Below, piece after piece: positions 35,702-44,023 of a stretch of 64,000 nt of DNA. The position numbers and the translations under genes were made by a program. Source of the stretch: Pseudomonas prosekii (GTDB lineage Bacteria; Pseudomonadota; Gammaproteobacteria; Pseudomonadales; Pseudomonadaceae). A model generated the notes under the pieces. That model made no database searches and was not told the DNA's origin. It worked only from the letters and a program-made list of their open reading frames with translations. The first letter of the stretch is position 1. Every line of letters starts with the position of its first letter. The DNA is taken from NCBI RefSeq assembly GCF_900105155.1, contig NZ_LT629762.1, positions 124,001 through 188,000 of the forward strand. The letters are read 5' to 3'.

Positions 35702-36658
35702 TCAGTGTCGGCGCTTGAGGGTGTCCGACGGCAGTTCGCCGAACTGTTTGCGGTAGCTGTCGGAGAATCGCCCGAGGTGCAGGAAGCCATAATCCATCGC
35801 CACCTCGGTGACGTTGCGCACGTTGCAGGTCGGGTCGCTGAGGCAGGCGTAGACCCGTTCCAGGCGTTTGCGCCGGATGTAATGCAGCGGTGAGGCCCCG
35901 GCGTGGCGTTCGAACAGAGCGTACAGCGAACGCAGGCTCATCCGTGCCTGACGCGCCAGTTCTTCGCTGTCGATGTCTTGCTTGAGGTGGCGCGCGATGT
36001 AATCGGCAATCACCTCGAACTTCGCCGCCGGCGCACCGTGGCTGCTGCGGCTGACGTTGGTCTGCATCAACCCAAGCATTTTGCTGACGATGATTTGCGC
36101 GTAATGCTCATGGACCTTGGGTATCGGCTCGGCGGCTTCCGCCTCCTGGCAAATCATCGCCAACAGGCTGACAAACCCTTCAAGTTGATTGAGCTGATAA
36201 CGGTTTTGCAGAAACCGCACGCCCTGCCCCGGATAGCGCCAGCGCTGCTCGTCACACACCGACTCAAGCAAACGGCTGGGGACTTTGAGGATGAATTTTT
36301 CGCAATCGTCGGAATACGTCAGGTCCACCGGATCGTCAGGATTGATCAGCAGCAGCTCGCCGGGCTCGAAGTAATGTTCATCGCCGTGCCCGCGCCACAG
36401 GCAGTGGCCGCGCAGCAGCACTTGCAGGTGATAAACGCTTTCCAGCGCGCCGGAGGTCACGCGCACGCTGGCGCCGTAACTGATCCGGCACAGGTCGAGG
36501 CTGGCGAATTTGCGGTGGTCGAGACTGGCCAGCGGCCGCCCGGCGCGCGGCATCAGCAGGCAATGATTGCCGACATGCTGATTGACGTAGCCCGACACCG
36601 CGTAAGGGTCGGCCTGCTCGAACACTCGGCTGCGCTGACTCAACAGTTGCGCTTGCAT
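35702..36658 (-). CDS. benR: AraC/XylS-family activator BenR
   Basis: A 318-residue regulator with an N-terminal sensory half and a C-terminal double helix-turn-helix of AraC type (SMRSLYALFERHAGASPLHYIRRKRL and VTEVAMDYGFLHLGRFSDSYRKQFGELP). Length and context match BenR, which activates benABCD in response to benzoate. It is upstream of benA on the same strand with a 195-base gap that contains its likely operator. Part of this gap (35640-35700) is a short run of CTACGGGGG-like repeats. Confidence 0.9.
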   Translation of the reverse strand: MQAQLLSQRSRVFEQADPYAVSGYVNQHVGNHCLLMPRAGRPLASLDHRKFASLDLCRISYGASVRVTSGALESVYHLQVLLRGHCLWRGHGDEHYFEPGELLLINPDDPVDLTYSDDCEKFILKVPSRLLESVCDEQRWRYPGQGVRFLQNRYQLNQLEGFVSLLAMICQEAEAAEPIPKVHEHYAQIIVSKMLGLMQTNVSRSSHGAPAAKFEVIADYIARHLKQDIDSEELARQARMSLRSLYALFERHAGASPLHYIRRKRLERVYACLSDPTCNVRNVTEVAMDYGFLHLGRFSDSYRKQFGELPSDTLKRRH

Positions 36659-36724
36659 GGTCGCGTCACTCTCATTGTTTTTATGGGGTCACATCATGGC
36701 AAAACCCTGACCCACCACAACCCT

Positions 36725-36818
36725 TGTAGGAGTGAGCTTGCTCGCGATAGCGGTGTGTCAGTCAGCGGTGATGTTGAAGCTGAATACGTCATCGCGAGCA
36801 GGCTCACTCCTACAGGGT
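36725..36818. repeat. REP doublet between catA and benR
   Basis: TGTAGGAGTGAGCTTGCTCG at the left faces CGAGCAGGCTCACTCCTACA at the right, about 94 bp. It fills most of the gap between the catA stop and the benR start and could reduce read-through from catA into benR. Confidence 0.88.
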
Positions 36819-36826
36819 GATGTGGA

Positions 36827-37756
36827 TCAGTCTTCGAGGGCGCGAACGCGCTCGGGGCGCTCTTGCTCTTGCGGTTGCGCGGAAGTTTGCAGGGTGAAAT
36901 CGAAGTCGATTTCGGCAAACCGGCCGCTGACGCCGTGCGCCGCCGCGCGCTGCTGGTCGTCGCTGAAAGTGATGTGGGCGATCAGTTCGTCGCGAGTCGC
37001 GTAGGCGAAATCGTCGTGCAGGTATTGGTCGCCGTCGAGGTTGATCTGCGTGGTCAGGTGCCGATGATCCGCCGCCGAAATGAAGAAGTGAATATGCGCC
37101 GGGCGCTGACCGTGACGGCCGAGCTGATCGAGCAGTTGCTGGGTCGGACCATCCGGCGGGCAACCGTAGCCCGACGGCACAATGCTGCGGAAGCGGTAAC
37201 GGCCATCGGCATCGGTGACAATGCGCCGACGCAGGTTGAACTCCGATTGCGTGGTATCGAAATACGAATAAGTGCCGCCGGTATTGGCGTGCCAGACATC
37301 CACCACCGCCCCGGCGAGTGGCTCGCCGGCGGTGTTGCGCACCTGGCCCTGCATGAACAGCACCACGCCCGGATCAACGCCATCATCGAGTCGCGCCTCG
37401 CCTTCAACCAGCGGCGCGCCCGCCACGTACAGCGGCCCTTCGATGGTCCGCGGCGTGCCTTCAGCCTTGCCGGCCTGCTCGTCTTCGGCGTCCATCAACA
37501 GGTCGAGATAATGTTCCAGGCCGATCCCGGCAACCAGCAATCCGGCTTCCTGACGCGCGCCGAGCACGTTCAAATAATTCACCGCTTTCCAGAACTCTTC
37601 CGGGGTTACCGCGAGGTCTTCGATGATGTTCACCGAATCACGCAGGATCCGGTAAACCAGCGACTTGACCCGTGGATCACCGGCCTCGTTGAGCAGGCCG
37701 CTGGCCTCTTCGAGAAACTTCTGGGCGCTGGCAGTGTGGGAAATTTTCACGTTCAT
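36827..37756 (-). CDS. catA: Catechol 1,2-dioxygenase CatA
   Basis: A 309-residue intradiol ring-cleavage dioxygenase. A helical dimerisation region (about 1-100) precedes the beta-sandwich core. Iron ligands can be located: Tyr in GTYSYFD near 164, Tyr in SGYGCPPDGP near 200, and the two His of PAHIHFF near 224-226. It converts catechol, made by BenABCD, to cis,cis-muconate. It is alone at the head of the block, divergent from the CatR-like gene and followed by benR; catB and catC are not next to it. The last 20 residues form an acidic and glutamine-rich tail. Confidence 0.95.
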   Translation of the reverse strand: MNVKISHTASAQKFLEEASGLLNEAGDPRVKSLVYRILRDSVNIIEDLAVTPEEFWKAVNYLNVLGARQEAGLLVAGIGLEHYLDLLMDAEDEQAGKAEGTPRTIEGPLYVAGAPLVEGEARLDDGVDPGVVLFMQGQVRNTAGEPLAGAVVDVWHANTGGTYSYFDTTQSEFNLRRRIVTDADGRYRFRSIVPSGYGCPPDGPTQQLLDQLGRHGQRPAHIHFFISAADHRHLTTQINLDGDQYLHDDFAYATRDELIAHITFSDDQQRAAAHGVSGRFAEIDFDFTLQTSAQPQEQERPERVRALED

Positions 37757-37933
37757 CAGGTTTCCTCATCTTGTCTTTATTATGGTGGCGAACTGGACAG
37801 GCTGGGTTCAGCGGTCATCCTCGCGAATCGAAGCCATAATTCACGCCTGTCGATACCCCTCAGGTTCTTGAACTTCTGCAACCGATTCTCATACGGCTTT
37901 TTCCGGGCGGCCAATATAGAATTGGTCTGGCTT

Positions 37934-37950
37934 GATACCTTAAAGGTATC
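37934..37950. promoter_or_regulatory. CatR/BenM-type operator, ATAC-N7-GTAT
   Basis: GATACCT-TAA-AGGTATC is a perfect 7-bp inverted repeat 26 bases upstream of the catR-like start and contains ATAC-N7-GTAT and T-N11-A, the consensus of CatM/BenM/CatR-type LysR proteins. A degenerate second copy, ATAC-N7-GTTC, lies at 37853-37867 closer to catA. This suggests autoregulation of catR and activation of catA from one divergent region. Confidence 0.7.
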
Positions 37951-37975
37951 TACCGAATCAGTATCTGGAGGTTTC

Positions 37976-38860
37976 ATGGAACTGCGTCACCTGCGTTATT
38001 TTCAGGTAGTGGCCCGCACCCTCAACTTCACCCGTGCCGCTGAACAACTGCACATTGCGCAGCCGCCGCTGAGTCGGCAGATCCAGCAATTGGAAGACGA
38101 ACTCGGCGTGCAGTTACTGGAACGCGGGCGGCCGCTGAAGTTGACCGAGGCCGGACGGTTTTTTCATGAGCATTCGAGCGCGCTGCTCGAGCAACTGGCC
38201 AAGGTCTGCGACAACACCCGCCGCATCGGCCTCGGCGAAAAGACCTGGCTCGGCATCGGTTTTGCGCCGTCGACGCTGTACGGCGTGCTGCCGGAACTGA
38301 TCCGCCGTTTACGCAATCCCGAACACCTTGAGCTGGAACTGGGCTTGTCGGAAATGACCACGCTGCAACAAGTGCAAGCGTTGAAGGCCGGACGCATCGA
38401 TATCGGGTTCGGGCGCATTCGCATCGACGACCCGGCGATCATCCAGACAGTTTTGACCGAGGACCGCCTGGTCGCCGCCCTGCCCGCCGGGCATCCGCTG
38501 CTGGCCGGGCCGATCAGCCTGCGTGAACTGGCGAAAGAGCCTTTTGTGCTGTACCCCGGCAACCCGCGCCCGAGCTACGCCGACCACGTTATTGCGCTGT
38601 TCGAATCCTGCGGCGTGAGCATCCATGTCGCGCAGTGGACCAACGAACTGCAAACCGCGATCGGTCTGGTCGGCGCCGGCATCGGCGTCACCCTGGTGCC
38701 AGCCTCGGTGCAACTGCTGCACCGCGACGACATCGGTTTCACCCCGCTGCTGGAAGAAAACGCCACTTCGCCGATCATCCTCAGCCGCCGGGTCGGCGAT
38801 GTGTCGCCGGGGTTGAGCCATTGTTTGCGGATGATTGAAGAGTTGCTGCCTCACGCATGA
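37976..38860 (+). CDS. catR: LysR-family regulator, CatR-like
   Basis: A 294-residue LysR protein starting MELRHLRYFQVVARTLNFTRAAEQLHIAQPPLSRQIQ, with TGGAGG six bases before the ATG. The N-terminal MELRHLRYF..LNFTRAAE and IAQPPLSRQIQQLEDELGVQLLERG wording is that of the CatR/BenM/ClcR branch. The C-terminal effector domain would bind cis,cis-muconate or benzoate. It is divergent from catA and has a matching operator 26 bases upstream. The name is inferred from sequence type and neighbour; classic catR genes face catBC and not catA. Confidence 0.82.
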   Translation: MELRHLRYFQVVARTLNFTRAAEQLHIAQPPLSRQIQQLEDELGVQLLERGRPLKLTEAGRFFHEHSSALLEQLAKVCDNTRRIGLGEKTWLGIGFAPSTLYGVLPELIRRLRNPEHLELELGLSEMTTLQQVQALKAGRIDIGFGRIRIDDPAIIQTVLTEDRLVAALPAGHPLLAGPISLRELAKEPFVLYPGNPRPSYADHVIALFESCGVSIHVAQWTNELQTAIGLVGAGIGVTLVPASVQLLHRDDIGFTPLLEENATSPIILSRRVGDVSPGLSHCLRMIEELLPHA

Positions 38861-38872
38861 TCACGCCGCAGC

Positions 38873-38967
38873 CCTTGCAGGAGTGAGCCTGCTCGCGATT
38901 GCGCACTGTCAGCCAACGCTGATATTGGATGCTGAACAACCATCACGAGCAGGCTCGCTTCCACAGG
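38873..38967. repeat. REP doublet between convergent genes
   Basis: TTGCAGGAGTGAGCCTGCTC at the left faces CGAGCAGGCTCGCTTCCACA at the right. It lies between the 3' ends of the CatR-like gene and the deacetylase gene. Both arms have a few changes from the consensus. Confidence 0.85.
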
Positions 38968-38980
38968 TTTTGTGTTTCAG

Positions 38981-39880
38981 TCAGTGGGAATCGCCATCCC
39001 ACAGCCAGTTCCAGATCCCCGGCAATTGCACCGGCTCCGCGCTTTCGCTGACGGTGCGGGCCAGCGCCGCTTTAATCAATTGCTGCTGATCGTCGTAAAA
39101 CGGCTTTGGCGCAGTTTTGACCCCGGTCTCGCGGGCGCTGTCGAGGAGGATTTGCAGGTATTCGCGGGTGTGCCGGGCGGTGTAGCGATTGAGGTCGTGG
39201 AAGGTCACCACCACCGGAATCACGCCGTCGACCGTGGGTAATTCGCCGCGGGCGATGCGTTCGCGGACTTCCGATAATTGCAGCAACATGTTGGCCCGGC
39301 GTCGTGGACTGGCGTTGAAACCCCAGATCTTGCCGTCATTGGCGCTGACGTCGGTCAGCAGCACGTGCATGCCGTGGCGCTTATACGCGGCGAAAGTGCG
39401 CGCGTCGTAATTCCAGAACGGCGGCCGCAGCAGAGTCGGCGGCGTGCCACTGATCGCGGCGATAGCCGCCGCGCCTTGGCTTAAAGTCTGTTCGAGGTCT
39501 TGCGGGCTGAGCCAGCGATGGTTGGTGTGCCAATGGGTGGCGGTGTGAAAACCGAGGATGTGGCCCTCGGCATGCTCGCGCTGCATGACGCGCCGGCCAA
39601 TGTCGCTGTCGCCGGCACGCGGCGCGCCGGTCTGGACGAAAAATACCGCTTTGATGTTCGCTTGCAGCGGATTCTCGGCAAGGCCGTCCAGCACGGTCTC
39701 GGTCGGGTTCCAGAAACTTGAGGCACTGGGGCCGTCGTCGAACGTCAGCAGAAACCGAATCGGCGCCTGTGCCTGCAAGCGTTGCTGGGTCTGCGCGGTC
39801 ATTTCGATCGGCGCCGAGATGCAACCGGTCAGTCCGATAGTCACCGCGAGCAGCGAGAGAATCCTGAACAGCTGTGTCAT
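38981..39880 (-). CDS. Polysaccharide deacetylase family lipoprotein
   Basis: A 299-residue NodB-domain protein. The lipoprotein signal ends in GLTGC with the lipidated cysteine at residue 20. Motif 1 is TFDDGPS (Asp pair near 48-49), motif 2 is GFHTATHWHTNH with the metal histidines, motif 3 lies in LRPPFWNYDARTF, and LTDVSANDGKIWGF contains the downstream aspartate. It should remove acetyl groups from a polysaccharide or peptidoglycan-like substrate in the periplasm. It stands alone, so the substrate is not indicated. Confidence 0.9.
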   Translation of the reverse strand: MTQLFRILSLLAVTIGLTGCISAPIEMTAQTQQRLQAQAPIRFLLTFDDGPSASSFWNPTETVLDGLAENPLQANIKAVFFVQTGAPRAGDSDIGRRVMQREHAEGHILGFHTATHWHTNHRWLSPQDLEQTLSQGAAAIAAISGTPPTLLRPPFWNYDARTFAAYKRHGMHVLLTDVSANDGKIWGFNASPRRRANMLLQLSEVRERIARGELPTVDGVIPVVVTFHDLNRYTARHTREYLQILLDSARETGVKTAPKPFYDDQQQLIKAALARTVSESAEPVQLPGIWNWLWDGDSH

Positions 39881-40019
39881 GTTTTGCCTTGGGCCCGACC
39901 ATTGCGGTCATCACGTTAATGGCAAAACCCTCGCCCGGTGATCCTCCACTCGGCCCGCATGTCGTTGCGCGCGCAAAGTCGGGCAAGGTTACACAGTGTT
40001 GGCGTCGCGCGCTCCCGGA

Positions 40020-40979
40020 TTAGTGTGTCAGCGCCTGTTCGAACGAGTGATCGATGATCGGCGCGGTGGCCAACGCCGCCGGCAGTGCCTTGACCTTGAA
40101 CAGGAAATCCGCAGTGCTTTGCAGATCGGCGGCGGCTTGCTGATCCACCGGGCCGACGGTCATGTGCGCCTGGCGCAACCAGTGGCGCGAAACATTCTGA
40201 TCGAGGTTGGCCTTCTTCGCCCAGAGGTCGGCGTATTCATCGGTGTGGGTATCGACCCAGGCGCGGGCCTTTTTAAGGCGCCCGAGAAAGTCGGCGATGG
40301 CTTCACGTTTGCTGTCGATTGCCGGCGTTGAAGCAGCAATCGCGCTGAGACCAGGCATCAGGTTCTTCGCGGTAAGAATCGGTCGGGCGCCGGAAAAGAG
40401 GATTTGTTGCGAGATGTACGGTTCCCACACCGGGAACGCGTCGATGCTGCCCTGCGGTAAGGCCGCCGCAGCATCAATCGGCATCAACTTGATGAAGTCG
40501 ACGTAGTCCTCCGGCAACCCGGCCTGCTCCAATGCACGCAAGGTCAATTGCTGACTCCATGCACCGGGCCAGTAAGCGACCTTTTTACCCTGCAAATCGG
40601 CAATGGTTTTCACCGGTGAATCCTTGGGCACCAGCAACGCAATGGTGTCGGGGTTTTGCCGCGACACGCCGACCAGCTTCACCGGCGCCTGCTTGGCGGC
40701 GAGGAACAGAAAACCCGAATCGCCGAGAAAACCCAAATCCAGTGCGCCCGTATTCAGCGCTTCGGCCAATGGCGCGGCGGCCTGGAAGTGTTTCCAGTCG
40801 ACGGTGTAAGGCGCGCCTTCGAGCACGCCCGACGCTTCCACCGAGGCGCGCACGTTGTAGTAATTCTGATCGCCAACGTGCAGGACTACCGATTCAGCCG
40901 CGTAGGCGAAGGGTGCAAGCAACGTCGCAGAAAACAAGGCGCAGCTCAGCAGACTGCGCAGGGATCGGGACAGGTTCAT
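40020..40979 (-). CDS. Sulfonate-type ABC transporter substrate-binding protein (SsuA-like, first copy)
   Basis: A 319-residue periplasmic protein with a signal peptide (about 1-27, ending AYAAE) and the SsuA/NrtA-like fold: LHVGDQNYYN, LDLGFLGDSGFLFLAA and PVKTIADLQGKKVAYWPG. It is transcribed away from the second binding-protein gene at 41277, with no permease of its own on this strand. It may feed the same SsuC/SsuB-like machinery or be an orphan. Sulfonates or sulfate esters are the likely ligands. Confidence 0.85.
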   Translation of the reverse strand: MNLSRSLRSLLSCALFSATLLAPFAYAAESVVLHVGDQNYYNVRASVEASGVLEGAPYTVDWKHFQAAAPLAEALNTGALDLGFLGDSGFLFLAAKQAPVKLVGVSRQNPDTIALLVPKDSPVKTIADLQGKKVAYWPGAWSQQLTLRALEQAGLPEDYVDFIKLMPIDAAAALPQGSIDAFPVWEPYISQQILFSGARPILTAKNLMPGLSAIAASTPAIDSKREAIADFLGRLKKARAWVDTHTDEYADLWAKKANLDQNVSRHWLRQAHMTVGPVDQQAAADLQSTADFLFKVKALPAALATAPIIDHSFEQALTH

Positions 40980-41276
40980 CGAAAGCTCCGGGGGTGTTAT
41001 TTCGATAGACCATAACGCTCTTACTGGACAGCTTTTAAATTCTTTTTATGCATAAGCTAATGATCGGCTGCGGTCACTGTTTGCTTGGCAACAGCGGTTC
41101 AACAGACTGTTTGTCTGTGTTCATCGGCATCCGTTTTCCAAAGGCCTGAAGTGTGGAAAACGCTGGATTCAGCGGACATGGCACAGAGCCTGCAATATTC
41201 CTTTTATGCAGGACGCATCGTTAACAACCATTCATCAGGACATAAGAATCTAATCGCCTTGCCTGGAGCTGTGCTC

Positions 41277-42263
41277 ATGAAATCCTTCTTCCGTTTTCCT
41301 AACGTCAGGCACTTGCTCAGCGCCGTCGCCATCGCTTTCAGCCTGCAACCCTTGGCCCATGCCGCCGACACCGCGCCGGCCGAAGTGCATCTGGATTACG
41401 CCTATTACTCGCCGGTGAGCCTGGTGCTCAAGCATTTCGGCTTCCTCGAAAAAGCCCTGCCGCAGACGAAAGTCGGCTGGGTGTTGAGCCAGGGCAGCAA
41501 CCGCTCGCTGGAATACCTGAACAGTGGCGGCGTCGATTTTGCCTCTTCCGCCAGCCTCGCCGCGGTGCTGAGCCGCGCCAATGGCAGCCCGATCAAGTCC
41601 GTTTACGTCTACAGCCGCGCCGAATGGACCGCGTTGGTCGTGCGCAAGGATTCACCGTACAAAACCGTGGCCGACCTGAAGGGCAAGAAAATCGCCGCGA
41701 CCAAAGGCACCGATCCGTACCTGTTTACTTTGCGTAGTCTGCAACAGGCCGGCCTGAGCAAGGACGACGTCGAACTGGTGCACCTGCAACACCCGGACGG
41801 CCGCACCGCGCTGGAAAAAGGTGATGTCGATGCCTGGGCCGGACTGGATCCGCACATGGCGGCGAGCCAGGTCCAGGCCGGTTCGCGTTTGCTTTACCGC
41901 AACACCGATTTCAACAGCTACGGCGTGGTCAGCGTCACCGACAGCTATGCCAAGGAGCATCCGAAAACCATCGAAACCGTGCTCAACGCCTACGAACAGG
42001 CGCGGGAATGGGCGGTGAAGAACCCGGAAGAACTGGCAAAACTGCTCGCCACCGAATCCGGCTTGCCGCTCGAAGTGGCCAAGCTGCAATTGTCGCGCAC
42101 TGACCTCAGCACCCCGCAATTGAGCGCCAAGGACGTGCTCGCGTCCAAGGCTGCGGCGCCGATCCTGGTGTCCGAAGAACTGGTGCGGCGCGGGGTGAAT
42201 GTCGATCAGGTGATCGATCAACTGATCGACACCGGCTTTAAACAAACCGTCGCCCGTCAATAA
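41277..42263 (+). CDS. Sulfonate-type ABC transporter substrate-binding protein (second copy)
   Basis: A 328-residue protein starting at 41277 (GGAGC nine bases upstream); earlier in-frame starts fall in the promoter region. The signal peptide runs to about residue 31 (AHAAD). The mature part shows LDYAYYSPVSLVLKHFGF, GVDFASSASLAAVLSRA and YKTVADLKGKKIAATKGTDP, the SsuA-like pattern. It leads an operon with a permease and an ATPase, separated from the permease by a REP doublet. It shares the fold with the divergent protein at 40020 but differs clearly in sequence, so the two likely bind different compounds. Confidence 0.88.
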   Translation: MKSFFRFPNVRHLLSAVAIAFSLQPLAHAADTAPAEVHLDYAYYSPVSLVLKHFGFLEKALPQTKVGWVLSQGSNRSLEYLNSGGVDFASSASLAAVLSRANGSPIKSVYVYSRAEWTALVVRKDSPYKTVADLKGKKIAATKGTDPYLFTLRSLQQAGLSKDDVELVHLQHPDGRTALEKGDVDAWAGLDPHMAASQVQAGSRLLYRNTDFNSYGVVSVTDSYAKEHPKTIETVLNAYEQAREWAVKNPEELAKLLATESGLPLEVAKLQLSRTDLSTPQLSAKDVLASKAAAPILVSEELVRRGVNVDQVIDQLIDTGFKQTVARQ

Positions 42264-42280
42264 CAAACACCACACCCCCG

Positions 42281-42367
42281 TAGGAGCGAGGCTCGCCCGC
42301 GAAGAATTCAGATCGGTCTTGCTGAAAGACCATGTAATCGTTCTTCGCGGGCAAGCCTCGCTCCTAC
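42281..42367. repeat. REP doublet inside the sulfonate-type transporter operon
   Basis: CCGTAGGAGCGAGGCTCGCC at the left faces GGCAAGCCTCGCTCCTACAC at the right with GAAGAAtTC-type symmetry at the centre. It separates the binding-protein gene from the permease gene and could stabilise the upstream part of the mRNA, giving more binding protein than permease. Confidence 0.88.
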
Positions 42368-42395
42368 ACAAAAGGGGCATTGATGTGGAGGACTC

Positions 42396-43232
42396 ATGAC
42401 CAGCAAAAGCAAATCCCTGCCCGCCCACCTCGCACTCCCCGCGCCCAAACGCCTGAGCAATGCCTGGAAATTGCGCCTCAAAGGCCTGGCCCTGCCGCTT
42501 GCGATCGTCCTCGTGCTGGAATTTGTCGTACGCATCGGCTGGCTGCCGTCCTACCAAATGCCCGCCCCCAGCGAAGTGGCGCTGACCCTCGGCGAACTGG
42601 CCGACGGCGCGCTGTGGAAACACATCAGCGCCAGTCTGTTGCGGGTTTTGCTCGGTTTTGCCATCGGCGCCAGCCTGGCGCTGGTATTCGCCGCGTGGGT
42701 CGGTTTGAGCCGGGAGGCCGAAGCCTATCTGGAACCGACATTCGCCGGCCTGCGCTCGATCCCGAGCCTGGCGTGGGTGCCGCTATTGCTGCTGTGGCTG
42801 GGCATCGACGAAACCTCGAAAATCGTCCTGATTGCCATCGGCGCGTTTTTCCCGGTGTACCTCAACGGCGTCGCGGCGATTCGTGACATCGACCGCAAAC
42901 TGGTGGAAGTCGGGCAAATGTACGGATTCAGCCGAGCGCGGCTGGTCCGCCGCATCCTCCTGCCCGCCGCCCTGCCCGGCCTGTTCACCGGGCTGCGCAG
43001 CGGCATGAGCCTGGCGTGGATGTTTCTGGTGGCCGCCGAACTCATCGCCGCCACCAAAGGCCTCGGCTATTTGCTCAGCGACGGCCGCGAGACTTCGCGT
43101 CCGGACATCGTGTTGGCGGCGATCATCGTGCTGGCGATTCTCGGCAAATTCAGCGACGGCATTCTCGCCAGCCTGGAAAGACGTTTCCTCGCCTGGCGCG
43201 ACACCTTCAACGGCCAAAATACAGGGGAATAA
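42396..43232 (+). CDS. ABC transporter permease (SsuC-like)
   Basis: A 278-residue inner-membrane permease with about six hydrophobic segments, beginning after a charged N-terminal stretch of about 28 residues. The EAA-type loop reads KLVEVGQMYGFSRARLVRRILLPAALPG near residue 170. Family members move aliphatic sulfonates, nitrate or taurine. It ends 3 bases before the ATPase gene. Confidence 0.9.
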   Translation: MTSKSKSLPAHLALPAPKRLSNAWKLRLKGLALPLAIVLVLEFVVRIGWLPSYQMPAPSEVALTLGELADGALWKHISASLLRVLLGFAIGASLALVFAAWVGLSREAEAYLEPTFAGLRSIPSLAWVPLLLLWLGIDETSKIVLIAIGAFFPVYLNGVAAIRDIDRKLVEVGQMYGFSRARLVRRILLPAALPGLFTGLRSGMSLAWMFLVAAELIAATKGLGYLLSDGRETSRPDIVLAAIIVLAILGKFSDGILASLERRFLAWRDTFNGQNTGE

Positions 43233-43235
43233 GCC

Positions 43236-43994
43236 ATGACCGCACACTTGCTGGACATCCGCGTGGAGCGCAAAAGCTTCGCCAGCGCCACCGACCTCAA
43301 CAACAGTGCTCTCAACAACACTGCCCTCAACAACGTTGTTCTCAACAACATTCATCTGCAGCTCAAACCCCGCGAAACCGTGAGCCTGCTCGGCCCCAGC
43401 GGTTGTGGCAAAAGCACCTTGCTGCGAATTGTCGCCGGGCTGGAAAAGGACTTTCAGGGCGAACTGAACAACCATGCCGGCGAAGTCGCGTTTGTGTTTC
43501 AGGAACCGCGCCTGATGCCGTGGCTGACGGTCGAGCAAAACATCGGTTTCAGCGCCGACAAGCAGTACGACAAGGACTGGGTCGCGCAATTGATCGACGA
43601 AGTTGGCCTCGGCGGTTTTGCCCAGGCGCTGCCGAAAGCCTTGTCCGGCGGCATGGCGCAACGGGTGGCGATTGCGCGCGGTTTATATTCGCGGCCGCAG
43701 GTGTTGCTGCTCGATGAACCGTTCAGCGCGGTGGACGCCTTCACACGGATGAAACTCCAGGACTTGTTGCTGCAACTGGCCGAGCGCCACGCAATCGCAT
43801 TACTGCTGGTCACCCACGATGTCGATGAAGCGCTGTACCTCAGCGACCGCGTGCTGGTAATGGACAACCGCCCGAGCAGCATTCGCCAGGAATTGGCGGT
43901 GCAACTGGCGCATCCGCGCGATCGCCGCGATCCGTTGCTCGCGCGACTCAAGGCTTTGTCGCTGACCGAATTGCAACGCGCACATGTCATCTAA
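43236..43994 (+). CDS. ABC transporter ATP-binding protein (SsuB-like) with N-terminal repeat insert
   Basis: A 252-residue ATPase with Walker A GPSGCGKST near residue 52, signature LSGGMAQRVAIARG, Walker B LLLDEPFSAVD and switch histidine in VTHDVDEALYL. It energises the SsuC-like permease. Odd feature: residues 21-40 are four tandem copies of a LNNxx unit (LNNSA, LNNTA, LNNVV, LNNIH) encoded by four 15-bp direct repeats at 43296-43355. This lengthens the loop before the first beta strand and is not usual for the family. Confidence 0.92.
   Translation: MTAHLLDIRVERKSFASATDLNNSALNNTALNNVVLNNIHLQLKPRETVSLLGPSGCGKSTLLRIVAGLEKDFQGELNNHAGEVAFVFQEPRLMPWLTVEQNIGFSADKQYDKDWVAQLIDEVGLGGFAQALPKALSGGMAQRVAIARGLYSRPQVLLLDEPFSAVDAFTRMKLQDLLLQLAERHAIALLLVTHDVDEALYLSDRVLVMDNRPSSIRQELAVQLAHPRDRRDPLLARLKALSLTELQRAHVI
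43296..43355 (+). repeat. Four tandem 15-bp repeats in frame
   Basis: Units at 43296, 43311, 43326 and 43341 all begin CTCAACAAC and differ only in the last six bases. They encode L-N-N plus two variable residues. A multiple of three keeps the ATPase frame intact whatever the copy number, so copy number could change by slippage without breaking the gene. Confidence 0.9.
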
Positions 43995-44023
43995 GCTGAA
44001 ATCTCTTGTGGGAGATTTCGCCA

